Position numbers and translations under genes: made by a program. A DNA stretch of 64,000 nt, from contig CAWKKW010000002.1 of assembly GCA_963850345.1 (NCBI GenBank), positions 62,001 through 126,000 on the forward strand, given 5' to 3'. Positions within the stretch are counted from its first letter, which is position 1, and the number at the start of each line of letters is the position of its first letter. Source of the stretch: CAWKKW01 sp963850345. Its GTDB lineage: Bacteria > Acidobacteriota > Terriglobia > Terriglobales > Acidobacteriaceae. The notes under the pieces are model-generated. The model was not told the origin of the DNA. It saw nothing but the letters and a program-made list of their open reading frames with translations, and made no database searches. This document shows positions 28,010-37,011 of the stretch, one piece after another.

Positions 28010-31000
28010 GAGCTCACCCGCGAGGGTTCCTGCTCGGTCTCGAGATACTCTTCGAGCAACCTGTCCAACTCCTGCGGACGAATGGGCTTTGACAAATATC
28101 CGTCCATGCCGGCACCCATACACCGTTCCAGGTCGCCCTTCATGGCATGGGCGGTGAGTGCGATGATCGGCTGATGGTTGCTGGTCGCCGACTCCCTGTG
28201 CCGCAGCGCCATGGTGGCTTCAATTCCATCCATCACCGGCATCTGCACATCCATCAAAACGAGATCGAAGCTGGAACGGTAGAGCGCATCCAACGCCTCG
28301 CGTCCGTTCTCCACCACAGACACGAAGTGGCCGCGCTTTTCGAGCAAACGCGTCGCAAGCCGCTGGTTCACATGATTGTCTTCAGCCAGCAGAATGCGCA
28401 GCGGGCGGGTGGTCTGTATCTGTTCCTGATAGGTACCGGTGCTCTCTTTCAGCACCTGCAACTCAGAACGGCGCCAGCTTCCCAGAACGCGTGTGATGGC
28501 ATCGCGGAGTTCCAATTGGCGTACCGGCTTGACCAGGTAGCCGGCCAGATTCAGATGGCGGCACCGCGCGATATCTCCGCGATGTCCGGCTGAGGTGAGC
28601 ATCACTATGGCTACCTCGGAGGCTAGCCTGGTGTGAGCGATCCGCTCCACTAATCCAAACCCATCCATCTTGGGCATGTGCATGTCAGTCAACACCAGCG
28701 AAAAGCGGTCGTTTTCGCTCACTCCGGCGTGCAGGGCTTCGAGCGCCTTGTTCCCGCTTTCCACCGCCGTCGGCCGCATCTCCCAACGTGTCAACATGGT
28801 TTGCAGAATGCGACGGTTGGTCTGGTTGTCATCGACCACCAGCACACGGATTCCGCGCAGAGCCTGAATGGAAACCGGATCGATGGCAGGCGCTGCCTTA
28901 CCTTCAGGGATGCCGAGATCGAGCGTGAAATGAACCTCCGTCCCTTTGCCGGGCTCGCTCTCGATCCAGATACGCCCGCCCATGGTCTCGACCAGACGCT
29001 TAGTGATGGCGAGTCCCAATCCGGTTCCGCCGTATTGCCGAGTGGTGGAAGCATCGGCCTGGGTAAACGGCTCGAACATCAGCTTCTGCTTCTCCGGCGC
29101 GATGCCGATGCCCGTATCGGAGACAGTGAAGTGCACCACGCAGTGATCCGACTGCAGCGTTTCAACCTCCGCCTTGACCGCCACCTCACCTTGAGGAGTG
29201 AACTTGATTCCGTTCCCCACCAGGTTGAAGAGGATCTGGCGCATGCGGGTTGAGTCGCCCAACACCCTGTCTGGAAGATCGAGCGAAATGTCGCACAGCA
29301 GCTCAATCCCTCCTTCGTCGGCTCGCAGCGCAAGTGCCTTGAGCGTGGCTTCCACGCACTCGCGGGGATTGAAGTCAAGGCGCTCCAGGTCGATCTTGCC
29401 CGCCTCGATCTTCGAGAAGTCCAGGATGTCGTTGATCACCGTCAGCAGGGAATCGGCTGACAGCTTCACTGCCTGCAGATACTCCCGTTGCTCATGGTTC
29501 AGATCGGTATCGAGGGCAAGATCCGTCATCCCGATGACGCCGTTCATCGGCGTACGAATCTCGTGACTCATATTGGCGAGGAATTCGCTCTTGGCGCGGT
29601 TTGCAGCTTCGGCCGCTTGTTCAGCCCGCTGCCGTTCAGAGATCTCTTCCTGCAGATCCTTGGTGCGCGCATCGACGATTCGCGTCAGCTGCTCGGCACG
29701 CACGCGGAATCGCCGCGTAGCATAGGTCTGCCCGCTCAGCAGCAGCAGGATCAGCGAGAGCCCGCAGACCGCATAAAACCAGCGTGTCTGGTAGAAGTGC
29801 GGCTGGAGAACGAAGCTGACCGACGACCCTTCCTGGTTCCACAGGCCATCATCGTTGGAAGCGATCACATGAAAGCGATAGCGGCCGGGAGGCAGATTGT
29901 TGTAGTAGGCGACCCGGCGTGCATCCGCGTCGACCCAGTCGCGGTCGTAGCCTTCCAACTGGTATTTGAAGCGAACCCGTTCTGGAACCCGCAGGCTCAA
30001 TGCGGTGTAGTGGAACTCCAGCTTGTCCTTGCCGGGCGAGAGCTCCAGATCGCTGCCCAGGGGCAACTCGCGATTGTCGGCAAGCACAGTCTCAATCACG
30101 ACTGGCGGCTCAAGCTCGTTGTGCATCAGGTGCCGGGGATCGATGACCACGACGCCCTTGGCGGTCGGGAACCAGAGCTTTCCATCCGGAGATCGCGCTC
30201 CCCCCGGCTGTGACTCCGGCGAGGAGCCCTCGCTGGTCTTCATGCCGTCTGCGGTGCCGAAGACGGTCGCGTGAATGGTAGAGCTACGACCCTCGGCAAA
30301 GGCGTCCAGCTCTCCGCCCTCGGCCCGGTAAATGCCGTTCGCAGTGCTGATCCATAAATTGCCCTGATCATCCGCGATTGCCTTGGAGGGGAAGTCGTCG
30401 AACAGCCCGTCACGCTTGGTGTAACGCGTAACACGGCCATCGCTGATCCGGAACCGCGTGATGCCCGGAACCCGGCCGCCCAGCCACAGGCTGCCGCGTC
30501 CATCGTCAGAGATGGAAGTGACTGCAAAGTGAATCGAAGATTGCCGTGCCTGGCCCGGAGGGGCGCCGGGTGCAAATTTGAACAATCCCTGAACCGTGCC
30601 AAACCACAGGGTCCCGGAAGGATCGCGGTACATGGTGAACGTATAGTTCCCAGGCGATGTCATGGGGGTGGACTGACCGCGTATGGTAAATTGGCTGGTC
30701 CGGCCGTCCTTGACGCGCAGGGCCAAGGTGCTGGAGTTGGTGATCACCAGTCCCTCAGCATCTTCGCTGATGGCCGAGATGAATTTCCCGCTCAGCTCCG
30801 GGTCTGTCTTGTAGACGGTGAACTGGCCGTCTTTCCAGCGCGCAAGTCCGCCCATGGTGCCCAGCCAAAGGTTGCCGTCCTTGTCGACATACTGCGCGCC
30901 GCCGAAAAAGTGTTCCAGCCCCGGGACCTTGAAAAACGCCGTGACCTTGCCGCCCTTGATCCGTGCGAGTCCGCCCGCATTGCAGAAGAGGTTCACGGCG

Positions 31001-32190
31001 CCGTCGGGTCCTACCACTGCCGACTTGACCGCGTTTGACGGAAGGCCGTCATTCACCGTGTAGGTGACCGCCTTGGTGTCGCGAAAGCGGTCCAGGCCAC
31101 TGGCCGTTCCCACCCAGAGACTGCCCTCCCGATCCTCGTAGAGACTGAGCACGCTGTTGTCGGTGAGGCCGTCCTGAAAGTTGAACGAGGTGATCTGGTC
31201 GCCCTTGATGCGGAACAAGCCCCGCTCCAGCGTGCCCACCCACAGATTGTCTTGGTGATCTTCAAGAATGCTGTTCACGCTGACGTGAATTTTCCCCTTA
31301 GCTGCCTTCTCCAGGCTGGCCGTCCTGGGGTTGAGCCGGAACAAACCATCCGATGTGCCAACCCAGAGGGTGTGGCTCCGATCGACCGCCAGCGACGCAA
31401 CGCCGCCGGATTTCGCCAGCGAGGCTTCGTCGGTGAGTTTGCCATTCTGGTAGCTGTAGAGTTCCGCTGAGCCGCCGACCCACAGTTTTGCCTGGTCGCG
31501 GGCAAAATCGCTGATCCAGGCGGTACGGCTGCGCAGCAGATGTACGCCGTCCTTGCGAACTGCGTAAAGGAAATCATCTGACCCTACCAGGACTTCGTGA
31601 TTCTCACCCTGGGCAATGACCCGGATGCCTCCGTCGGGCAAGGGAGCGGGCGGAAGGTAATCGGTAAAATGTCCATCTTTGTAGTGGAAGGTTTTGGAGG
31701 TGGTACGAACCAGCAGATCGCCGTCGACTGCTACCGCGATGGCACGAGCGGGTTCGCCGCCTAACTGGGCATCCATCGAGACGAAGCGCACCCCGTCAAA
31801 CCGCACCAGCCCGGCGGAGGTTCGCATCCACAGGTAGCCATCCGGAGTCTGCAGTATCTGGTAGACCGCCTCGCCGGGCAGCCCGTGCTGCGACGTCCAG
31901 CTGTCATGACCGTATTGGCTGATGTGTTTGGCCGGCTCTAACCCATGCAGCAGGCAATGTCCCAGCAAAAGCAGCAGCCACGCCGGCCAGAAAAAAAGCC
32001 CGCGTTGCGTGACTGGATTCGTGCGGCCTGACGCCTGCTTCGCGCTTGAACCGCCGGTCGCCAGCCAATGAATCCGCCCCGCTCTTCGTGGCCGAGACTC
32101 GAGTCTGCGTGCTTCCAGGTTCCCGAATCGTTCCCTGTCCCTCTTCACCAAAGTTCTGCTCCACTGAGTCAACGTCCGGGAAAAAATCAC
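28006..32190 (-). CDS. Hybrid sensor histidine kinase with two-component propeller sensor
   Basis: A protein of up to 1394 residues. Domains in order: a hydrophobic N-terminal segment (about 64-82), a periplasmic sensor of two-component-regulator propeller repeats (many LWVGT/LWLGT blades between about 90 and 690), a Y_Y_Y domain (about 720-797, ending in LPPGRYRFHVIASND), a membrane helix (about 803-820), HisKA with His876 (NMSHEIRTPMNG), HATPase with DTGIGIAPEK and GGTGLGLAI, then two receivers with phospho-acceptors Asp1169 and Asp1314. This resembles the one-piece hybrid systems that Bacteroidetes use for polysaccharide sensing, but lacks their AraC output; output is via HPt and a GGDEF regulator. 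GTG 32190 has no Shine-Dalgarno; TTG 32151 follows GGAG by 7 bases and may be the true start. Confidence 0.93.
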   Translation of the reverse strand: MIFSRTLTQWSRTLVKRDRERFGNLEARRLESRPRRAGRIHWLATGGSSAKQASGRTNPVTQRGLFFWPAWLLLLLGHCLLHGLEPAKHISQYGHDSWTSQHGLPGEAVYQILQTPDGYLWMRTSAGLVRFDGVRFVSMDAQLGGEPARAIAVAVDGDLLVRTTSKTFHYKDGHFTDYLPPAPLPDGGIRVIAQGENHEVLVGSDDFLYAVRKDGVHLLRSRTAWISDFARDQAKLWVGGSAELYSYQNGKLTDEASLAKSGGVASLAVDRSHTLWVGTSDGLFRLNPRTASLEKAAKGKIHVSVNSILEDHQDNLWVGTLERGLFRIKGDQITSFNFQDGLTDNSVLSLYEDREGSLWVGTASGLDRFRDTKAVTYTVNDGLPSNAVKSAVVGPDGAVNLFCNAGGLARIKGGKVTAFFKVPGLEHFFGGAQYVDKDGNLWLGTMGGLARWKDGQFTVYKTDPELSGKFISAISEDAEGLVITNSSTLALRVKDGRTSQFTIRGQSTPMTSPGNYTFTMYRDPSGTLWFGTVQGLFKFAPGAPPGQARQSSIHFAVTSISDDGRGSLWLGGRVPGITRFRISDGRVTRYTKRDGLFDDFPSKAIADDQGNLWISTANGIYRAEGGELDAFAEGRSSTIHATVFGTADGMKTSEGSSPESQPGGARSPDGKLWFPTAKGVVVIDPRHLMHNELEPPVVIETVLADNRELPLGSDLELSPGKDKLEFHYTALSLRVPERVRFKYQLEGYDRDWVDADARRVAYYNNLPPGRYRFHVIASNDDGLWNQEGSSVSFVLQPHFYQTRWFYAVCGLSLILLLLSGQTYATRRFRVRAEQLTRIVDARTKDLQEEISERQRAEQAAEAANRAKSEFLANMSHEIRTPMNGVIGMTDLALDTDLNHEQREYLQAVKLSADSLLTVINDILDFSKIEAGKIDLERLDFNPRECVEATLKALALRADEGGIELLCDISLDLPDRVLGDSTRMRQILFNLVGNGIKFTPQGEVAVKAEVETLQSDHCVVHFTVSDTGIGIAPEKQKLMFEPFTQADASTTRQYGGTGLGLAITKRLVETMGGRIWIESEPGKGTEVHFTLDLGIPEGKAAPAIDPVSIQALRGIRVLVVDDNQTNRRILQTMLTRWEMRPTAVESGNKALEALHAGVSENDRFSLVLTDMHMPKMDGFGLVERIAHTRLASEVAIVMLTSAGHRGDIARCRHLNLAGYLVKPVRQLELRDAITRVLGSWRRSELQVLKESTGTYQEQIQTTRPLRILLAEDNHVNQRLATRLLEKRGHFVSVVENGREALDALYRSSFDLVLMDVQMPVMDGIEATMALRHRESATSNHQPIIALTAHAMKGDLERCMGAGMDGYLSKPIRPQELDRLLEEYLETEQEPSRVSS

Positions 32191-32497
32191 TACAGGGTTC
32201 TATCGGCGAATCGAGTCAGGACACGAGCCATAAAGTCCTCGCGTACACACCTTGCCTGACTCGATCCTGAGTGAAGCTGGAGTGTCCGAGGACGTTCATG
32301 CGCCTGGAACTCTGTTAGTTACGTTCTATGAGCTTGCTCAACTTGATACTCTGCTTCGAATGGGGCTGTAAATAGCACTTCAGGGTACTGAACCCCCTGA
32401 AGCCCCGTTCTGGGAAGCGAATTTGGGAGCGGTCACTGGCACAGCAGGTAAGCAGAGCGGAACGGCCAAGCGACCGGCGGTAGTAAACTTCGAGGTA
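32191..32497. other. Divergent intergenic region with an 11-bp inverted repeat
   Basis: This 307-base gap separates the hybrid kinase gene (leftward) from the CRTAC1 gene (rightward). ATCGAGTCAGG at 32210-32220 is repeated exactly in inverted form at 32255-32265, with 34 bases between. That spacing suits a looped operator or a long hairpin in the kinase mRNA leader. No convincing -35/-10 pair was found by eye. Confidence 0.5.
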
Positions 32498-34225
32498 ATG
32501 CGCTTTTGCAAGAATCAGGCCCTGTCTCTCGCCCTCCTCCTCTGGGGAGGCTTGTGTTTGCAGGCGCAAACGCCCACGAGTCGCCCCGCGACACCCGCCG
32601 TACCCGGCAAATTCGTCGACATAACCGCCAAGGCGGGCGTGCACTTCCAGGGCGTAGCCTCCCACACCTCAAAGAAATACCTGATTGAAACCATGGGTTC
32701 CGGGGTCGCGCTCTTCGATTACGACAATGATGGTCGCCTCGATCTCTTTCTGGTCAATGGCGCGCCGCTCTCCGATCCGATGGCCAAAGGCGCCATTCCG
32801 CAAAAAGACGGTCCCCGTACCTGGAATCGGCTCTATCACCAGAAGCAGGACGGCACCTTTGAAGACGTTACGGAGAAGGCCGGGCTCCAGGGCATTGGCT
32901 ACGGACAGGGCGTGACCGTCGGCGACTATGACAACGATGGCTACGAAGACCTCTTCGTCACCGAGTATGGACGCAATCTGCTCTACCACAACAACGGCAA
33001 TGGCACCTTCACCGACGTGACGGATAAGGCTGGCGTGGCCGGCGGGGGTTGGTCCACCAGCGCGGCCTGGGTCGATGTTGACGGCGATGGTCTGCTGGAC
33101 CTGCTGGTGCTTCGCTACATGGCCTGGGATTTCGACGATATCTACTGCGGCGAACACCGGGAGGGCCATCGCGCCTATTGCCATCCCGACCTGTTTCCGC
33201 CACTGCGCCCTTACCTCTACCACAACGACGGCCATGGCCACTTCACCGAGATCTCAGAGAAGGCAGGCCTCAAGCCCGGCAAAGGCCTGGGAGTAGCGCT
33301 TGCTGATTACGATCACGACGGCCACATCGACATCTTTGTCGCGAATGACTCGATGCTCGAATTCCTCTACCACAACAAGGGCGACGGCACCTTTGAGGAG
33401 ACCGGCCTGCTTTCGGAGGTGGCGGTCGACGATAACGGCGGCACCTTCGCCGGGATGGGCGTCGACTTCGCGGACTACGACAATGACAGTTGGCCCGACA
33501 TCATCGTCACCGACCTGGCCAACCAGAAGTATGCGCTGTACCACAACAACGGCGGCGACGGGTTCACTTACTCGAGTTACATGACTGACGTAGGTGCGAT
33601 CACCCTGCTGCATTCCGGGTGGGGCGTTCGGCTGTTCGACTACGACAATGATGGCTGGAAAGACGTGGCCATCGCGCAGGGGCACGACATCGACAACATC
33701 GAACAGCAGTTCTCTCAGCTTCACTACCGCGAATCGCTGCTGCTGGTGCACAACGAACAGGGTAAGAAGTTCGTCGACGTCTCAGGCCAGTCGGGAGATG
33801 TATTCGAACAGAAGTGGGTAGGCCGCGGGCTCGCTGTCGGCGACCTGGACAACGACGGACGCGTCGATCTGGTGGTCACCACTAACGACGGCCCGGCCTA
33901 CATCCTGCACAACGAGACCCCCACCACGAATCACTGGATCACGCTGAACCTGGTGGGACACAAGAGCAATCGGGACGGTATCGGCGCGGATGTTCGACTG
34001 ACCACCAGCAAGGGTCAGCAGTATGCGACGGTGACGACCGCCAGCAGCTATCTCTCTTCAAGCGACAAGCGCGTGCACTTTGGGTTGGGAGCCGACGCCG
34101 CGGCGCAAACCATCGAGATTCACTGGCCGAGCGGGATTGTGCAGGTGCTCAAAAACGTTGCTGGAGATCGCATCGTTCAGGTCGAGGAACCTGCAGAGAG
34201 CAACAACTCAAAAGCAGGGAAGTAG
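32498..34225 (+). CDS. CRTAC1-family protein: FG-GAP/VCBS repeats with ASPIC/UnbV domain
   Basis: A 575-residue secreted protein. ATG 32498 gives a signal peptide (MRFCKNQALSLALLLWGGLCLQAQ), with GAGG close upstream; the longer frame back to 32423 adds no signal features. At least seven calcium-binding-type blades are visible, each with DxDxDGxxD: FDYDNDGRLDLF, GDYDNDGYEDLF, VDVDGDGLLDLL, ADYDHDGHIDIF, ADYDNDSWPDII, FDYDNDGWKDVA and GDLDNDGRVDLV, predicting a beta-propeller. The C-terminus is an ASPIC/UnbV domain (DGIGADVRLTTSKGQQY and IEIHWPSGIVQVL). Such proteins are abundant in Acidobacteriota and Planctomycetes and are thought to act in adhesion or ligand binding outside the cell; no enzymatic role is known. 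Confidence 0.92.
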   Translation: MRFCKNQALSLALLLWGGLCLQAQTPTSRPATPAVPGKFVDITAKAGVHFQGVASHTSKKYLIETMGSGVALFDYDNDGRLDLFLVNGAPLSDPMAKGAIPQKDGPRTWNRLYHQKQDGTFEDVTEKAGLQGIGYGQGVTVGDYDNDGYEDLFVTEYGRNLLYHNNGNGTFTDVTDKAGVAGGGWSTSAAWVDVDGDGLLDLLVLRYMAWDFDDIYCGEHREGHRAYCHPDLFPPLRPYLYHNDGHGHFTEISEKAGLKPGKGLGVALADYDHDGHIDIFVANDSMLEFLYHNKGDGTFEETGLLSEVAVDDNGGTFAGMGVDFADYDNDSWPDIIVTDLANQKYALYHNNGGDGFTYSSYMTDVGAITLLHSGWGVRLFDYDNDGWKDVAIAQGHDIDNIEQQFSQLHYRESLLLVHNEQGKKFVDVSGQSGDVFEQKWVGRGLAVGDLDNDGRVDLVVTTNDGPAYILHNETPTTNHWITLNLVGHKSNRDGIGADVRLTTSKGQQYATVTTASSYLSSSDKRVHFGLGADAAAQTIEIHWPSGIVQVLKNVAGDRIVQVEEPAESNNSKAGK

Positions 34226-34323
34226 TCTCTCTGCCAGCCTGAGACGACGCCGAGTCTAACCGACGTCCCGGCCTTCGCGCCGTCTGGGAGCCAGGCGCGT
34301 GAGAAGGGGTTTTCGGAAGGCAA
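34226..34323. other. Intergenic gap, nothing identified
   Basis: Lies between the stop of the CRTAC1 gene and the end of the possible small membrane protein gene. GC-rich, with no clear terminator hairpin plus T-run and no further gene. Confidence 0.4.
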
Positions 34324-34527
34324 CTAGGAATGCCAGCGTAGAGGACTGGGGTAGGAACACGCGGTAGCGATGGTCCCGCTGGTGATCGAGAGAGATTCCC
34401 TGGTCGGCACGACCACAGGAAGTGTCTTCTCCGCCTGCGCTACCAGCTTTCCAAGAGCTACGCCAACTACGATCGAGGACAAAAGCCACCCGGCTGCAAT
34501 TTCAGAAGCTAAGACCAGAATATGCAT
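34324..34527 (-). CDS. Possible small single-helix membrane protein
   Basis: A 67-residue frame starting at ATG 34527. Its Shine-Dalgarno is good (GAGAGG on the minus strand at 34538-34533, five bases before the start). The first 30 residues are hydrophobic with small residues (ASEIAAGWLLSSIVVGVALG), predicting one membrane helix, followed by a polar tail. It is divergent to the BlaI repressor gene, a place where BlaI targets are often found. No family is recognised, and the tail composition could be chance, so this is only a candidate. Confidence 0.4.
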   Translation of the reverse strand: MHILVLASEIAAGWLLSSIVVGVALGKLVAQAEKTLPVVVPTRESLSITSGTIATACSYPSPLRWHS

Positions 34528-34667
34528 ACACACCTCTCGAGCGAGGACAACGATTCAAAGGCTCACTAGCAGAATCCTCTCTCTCCTCGAGAGAGGCAGT
34601 GACCGAAATCACACACGGGTTAGCGCCCAACGAACACGACCCGCAAATATAAAAGAGTTGAAGAGCC

Positions 34668-34706
34668 TTGCCAAATCTGCCTGACGATGTGTTACGCTGA
34701 GTAGCA
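34668..34706 (+). promoter_or_regulatory. Candidate promoter/operator of the first BlaI gene
   Basis: TTGCCA (34668-34673) and TGTTAC (34690-34695), 16 bases apart, would start transcription a few bases before the ATG at 34709. The imperfect dyad TGTTAC-n5-GTAGCA (34690-34706) overlaps the -10, and a perfect GTAACGTTAC palindrome lies at 34716-34725 within the first codons. This fits self-repression by BlaI but is weaker than the site at 43790. Confidence 0.35.
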
Positions 34707-34708
34707 TT

Positions 34709-35107
34709 ATGACGAGTAACGTTACAGCAGGTCACGATCCCGCCGAACTAGGCGAACTCGAACTGGCCGTACTGCAGTTGATCTGGCAGCGCGGAACCAT
34801 GACGGCCGAGCAAGTTCGCGAGGATCTGGGCCGCTCGCTCAAGGATTCGACCATCCGCACTGTCCTCCGCCGCCTGGAAGAGAAGGGCTACCTGACCCAC
34901 ACGGTGGACAATCGAACCTTCGTCTACCAGCCCGCCGCCTCCCGACAGGTGGTGGCGGGCCGCGCCGTGAAACGCATCGTTGACTGGTTCTGCGACGGGT
35001 CGGTCGAAGCGTTGTTGGTGGGCATGGTCGACTCGAGCGTGCTTGACCGTAAGGAACTCCAGCGCCTGGCAGATCGCATTGCTGCCGCAAAGAAGGGAAA
35101 ACCATGA
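34709..35107 (+). CDS. BlaI/MecI/CopY-family transcriptional repressor
   Basis: A 132-residue protein. The winged helix occupies about residues 10-85: LGELELAVLQLIWQRG, then MTAEQVREDLGR and STIRTVLRRLEEKGYLTHT, the recognition-helix and wing region typical of BlaI/MecI. The C-terminal part should dimerise and carries the region cleaved in classical systems. These repressors bind dyads in front of their own operon and fall off when cleaved through the partner M56 peptidase. The partner gene starts inside the stop codon (ATGA at 35104-35107), so both are translationally coupled. Confidence 0.92.
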   Translation: MTSNVTAGHDPAELGELELAVLQLIWQRGTMTAEQVREDLGRSLKDSTIRTVLRRLEEKGYLTHTVDNRTFVYQPAASRQVVAGRAVKRIVDWFCDGSVEALLVGMVDSSVLDRKELQRLADRIAAAKKGKP

Positions 35108-36960
35108 TGACGACCCTGTTCCTCGAAGCCGCACTTCGTTCGCTCATGATGGCTGCCGCAGTCTGGGGCAGTCTGCGACTGCTGCGCGTGACCAACGTGT
35201 TTGCCCAGAAGATTGCCTGGACTCTGGTTCTGATCGCCTCGACGGCGATGCCGTTCCTGGGGCGCTGGCAAGGCGCCTCGAACCACCGGGTCGTCACTGT
35301 TCCGGTGACGTATCTGAATGCGCCGGCAGCAACTCAGGTGCCGATCGCACGGGAGACGGTCTCGCCCCAGGTGGGGCAGCCGCGCGCGTTGACGCTGGCT
35401 CCGGACGACGTTGCACCTAAGGTGCAACTCACGCCCAGCAGAGTTCAAACTCAACCTTGGCATCGCTCCTCGCTGGCTTCTCTGGTCGTGCCCGCCTATC
35501 TGTCGGTCGCCTCCATTCTGCTGCTGCGGGTCGGTTGCGGAGTTCTGCTGGCGTGGAGGATCTGGCATCGCGCCCGCGCTACTTCGGGGATTCTGGAGCC
35601 CGGCACTTCAGTGCGCGTCAGCTCCTTGCTCGGCTCTCCAGTGACCATCGGATCGAGCATCATTCTTCCGAGGTGTTATCCGGATTGGAAACCATGCAAG
35701 TTACGTATCGTGCTTGCTCACGAACGCTCGCATGTGCGCCAGGGCGACTTCTATCTGCAACTCGCTGCTAGCCTCTACACGGCCATCTTCTGGATTAGCC
35801 CACTGGGCTGGTGGCTGCAGCATAAGCTGGCCGAGCTGGGTGAGGCCATCAGCGACCGCGCGGCCCTGGAAGAGGCGGAAAACCGTTCCTCGTACGCCGA
35901 ACTCCTGCTCGAATTCGCTGCATTGCCCCACCGAACGGTCGCTGGAGTTGCCATGGCGCGGAGCAGCAACATTCAGCGTCGCATCGATCGATTGTTAACC
36001 GAGGGCCAGTTCCTGTCGGCATTCAAGGCCTTTCGCCGGCACGCGCTGGTCGCGCTGGCGGTTGTGCCGCTCGCCTTGTTGCTGTCGACATCCCTGGTAG
36101 GCGTGCAGGCAGCGGAGGTGGCCGCTGCGAAGGCGACTCATAAAATCGTCGAACCGATGATGCCGCAGCCGCTGGCGCAACCTGCTCCAGTGCCGGCCAT
36201 TGCTCCGCTTCCACCGGCGTCCGCAATATCTGCGCCTGTTCACGCGGCGCTCGCGATTGTTCCCGCCAAGGCGCTTCGGGCCGCGGCGATCGTGCAAGCG
36301 ACGCCCGCGGTCCCTCCCACCGGCCCTGTTTCGGCAGGAGAATCGAATGCGTACGCCATCGTCGACGCCGACTCCAGCATTCAGGGTTCGTTCCGCCTCG
36401 ACTCCGATTTTGCCAAAGCCAGAGAAAAGTTCCACGGCAACTACATCTTCTTTGAACGGAACGGGAAGGCTTACGTCATCGACGACCCCGCGCTCTTCGC
36501 GCAGAGCCGCGAGATGTTCGAACCTCTGACTATCCTCACCAAGGAACAGGCTGAGCTCAGCGCGCAGGATGCCGTCATAGTTTCGCAAAATGCACGGCTC
36601 CTGTCGGCTGAGCCGAAGATCAAGATTGAGATGCCCAACATCCAAGTGGATCTATCGCAGATTCAGGAGCAGTTGAAGAACCTCGACACAAAAGGAATGC
36701 GGCAGATGGATCTCTCGCGCTTACAAAGCTCAATGAAAGAGCCGCAAGGCAAGCTCTCTGTGCTTCAGAAAATCCGTCCGGACCAGCAGGCATTGCTTGC
36801 GGAGATGGATGGCAAAGTTGCCCAGGCAAACGCTGACCTTAGCAAGCACGCGGCCGAGCTCAGTATCCTGAGCCAGCGCCTGGGAGGGAAAGCCTCATCG
36901 AGGATCAACGCGCTGATCGATAAGGCCATGCGCGAGGGCAAGGCGAAACCTGTGAACTAA
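35104..36960 (+). CDS. BlaR1-like M56 metallopeptidase with non-penicillin-binding C-terminus
   Basis: A 618-residue integral membrane protein. N-terminal membrane helices lead to the zinc peptidase core: HERSH at 206-210, with E246xxxD250 (GEAISD) as the likely third ligand region. Another helix (about 322-342, ALVALAVVPLALLLSTSLVGV) leads to an outer Ala/Pro-rich stretch and then a charged, coiled-coil-like region (about 500-610, IQVDLSQIQEQLKNLD; AEMDGKVAQANADLSKHAAE). True BlaR1/MecR1 end in a beta-lactam-acylated domain with SxxK; I see none here, so the signal is probably not a beta-lactam. It should cleave or trigger cleavage of the coupled BlaI repressor. It ends at a convergent terminator. 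Confidence 0.88.
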   Translation: MMTTLFLEAALRSLMMAAAVWGSLRLLRVTNVFAQKIAWTLVLIASTAMPFLGRWQGASNHRVVTVPVTYLNAPAATQVPIARETVSPQVGQPRALTLAPDDVAPKVQLTPSRVQTQPWHRSSLASLVVPAYLSVASILLLRVGCGVLLAWRIWHRARATSGILEPGTSVRVSSLLGSPVTIGSSIILPRCYPDWKPCKLRIVLAHERSHVRQGDFYLQLAASLYTAIFWISPLGWWLQHKLAELGEAISDRAALEEAENRSSYAELLLEFAALPHRTVAGVAMARSSNIQRRIDRLLTEGQFLSAFKAFRRHALVALAVVPLALLLSTSLVGVQAAEVAAAKATHKIVEPMMPQPLAQPAPVPAIAPLPPASAISAPVHAALAIVPAKALRAAAIVQATPAVPPTGPVSAGESNAYAIVDADSSIQGSFRLDSDFAKAREKFHGNYIFFERNGKAYVIDDPALFAQSREMFEPLTILTKEQAELSAQDAVIVSQNARLLSAEPKIKIEMPNIQVDLSQIQEQLKNLDTKGMRQMDLSRLQSSMKEPQGKLSVLQKIRPDQQALLAEMDGKVAQANADLSKHAAELSILSQRLGGKASSRINALIDKAMREGKAKPVN

Positions 36961-36977
36961 TTGCCCGCTTCAAACGA

Positions 36978-37010
36978 GGGGTGCCCGGCCATCGCGCACC
37001 CCTTCGATTT
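36978..37010. terminator. Convergent terminator hairpin
   Basis: GGGGTGC (36978-36984) pairs with GCACCCC (36996-37002) around 11 bases, followed on the plus strand by TTCGATTTTCT. It lies between the stops of the M56 gene (plus) and the rhamnosidase gene (minus), where a shared terminator is expected. Confidence 0.6.
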
Positions 37011-37011
37011 T

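Noticed and set aside
34709..36960. Beta-lactam resistance cassette
   Set aside because: The BlaI and M56 genes suggest it at first, but the M56 protein has no penicillin-binding domain and no beta-lactamase or PBP2a gene is nearby; the same holds for the pair at 43.9 kb.
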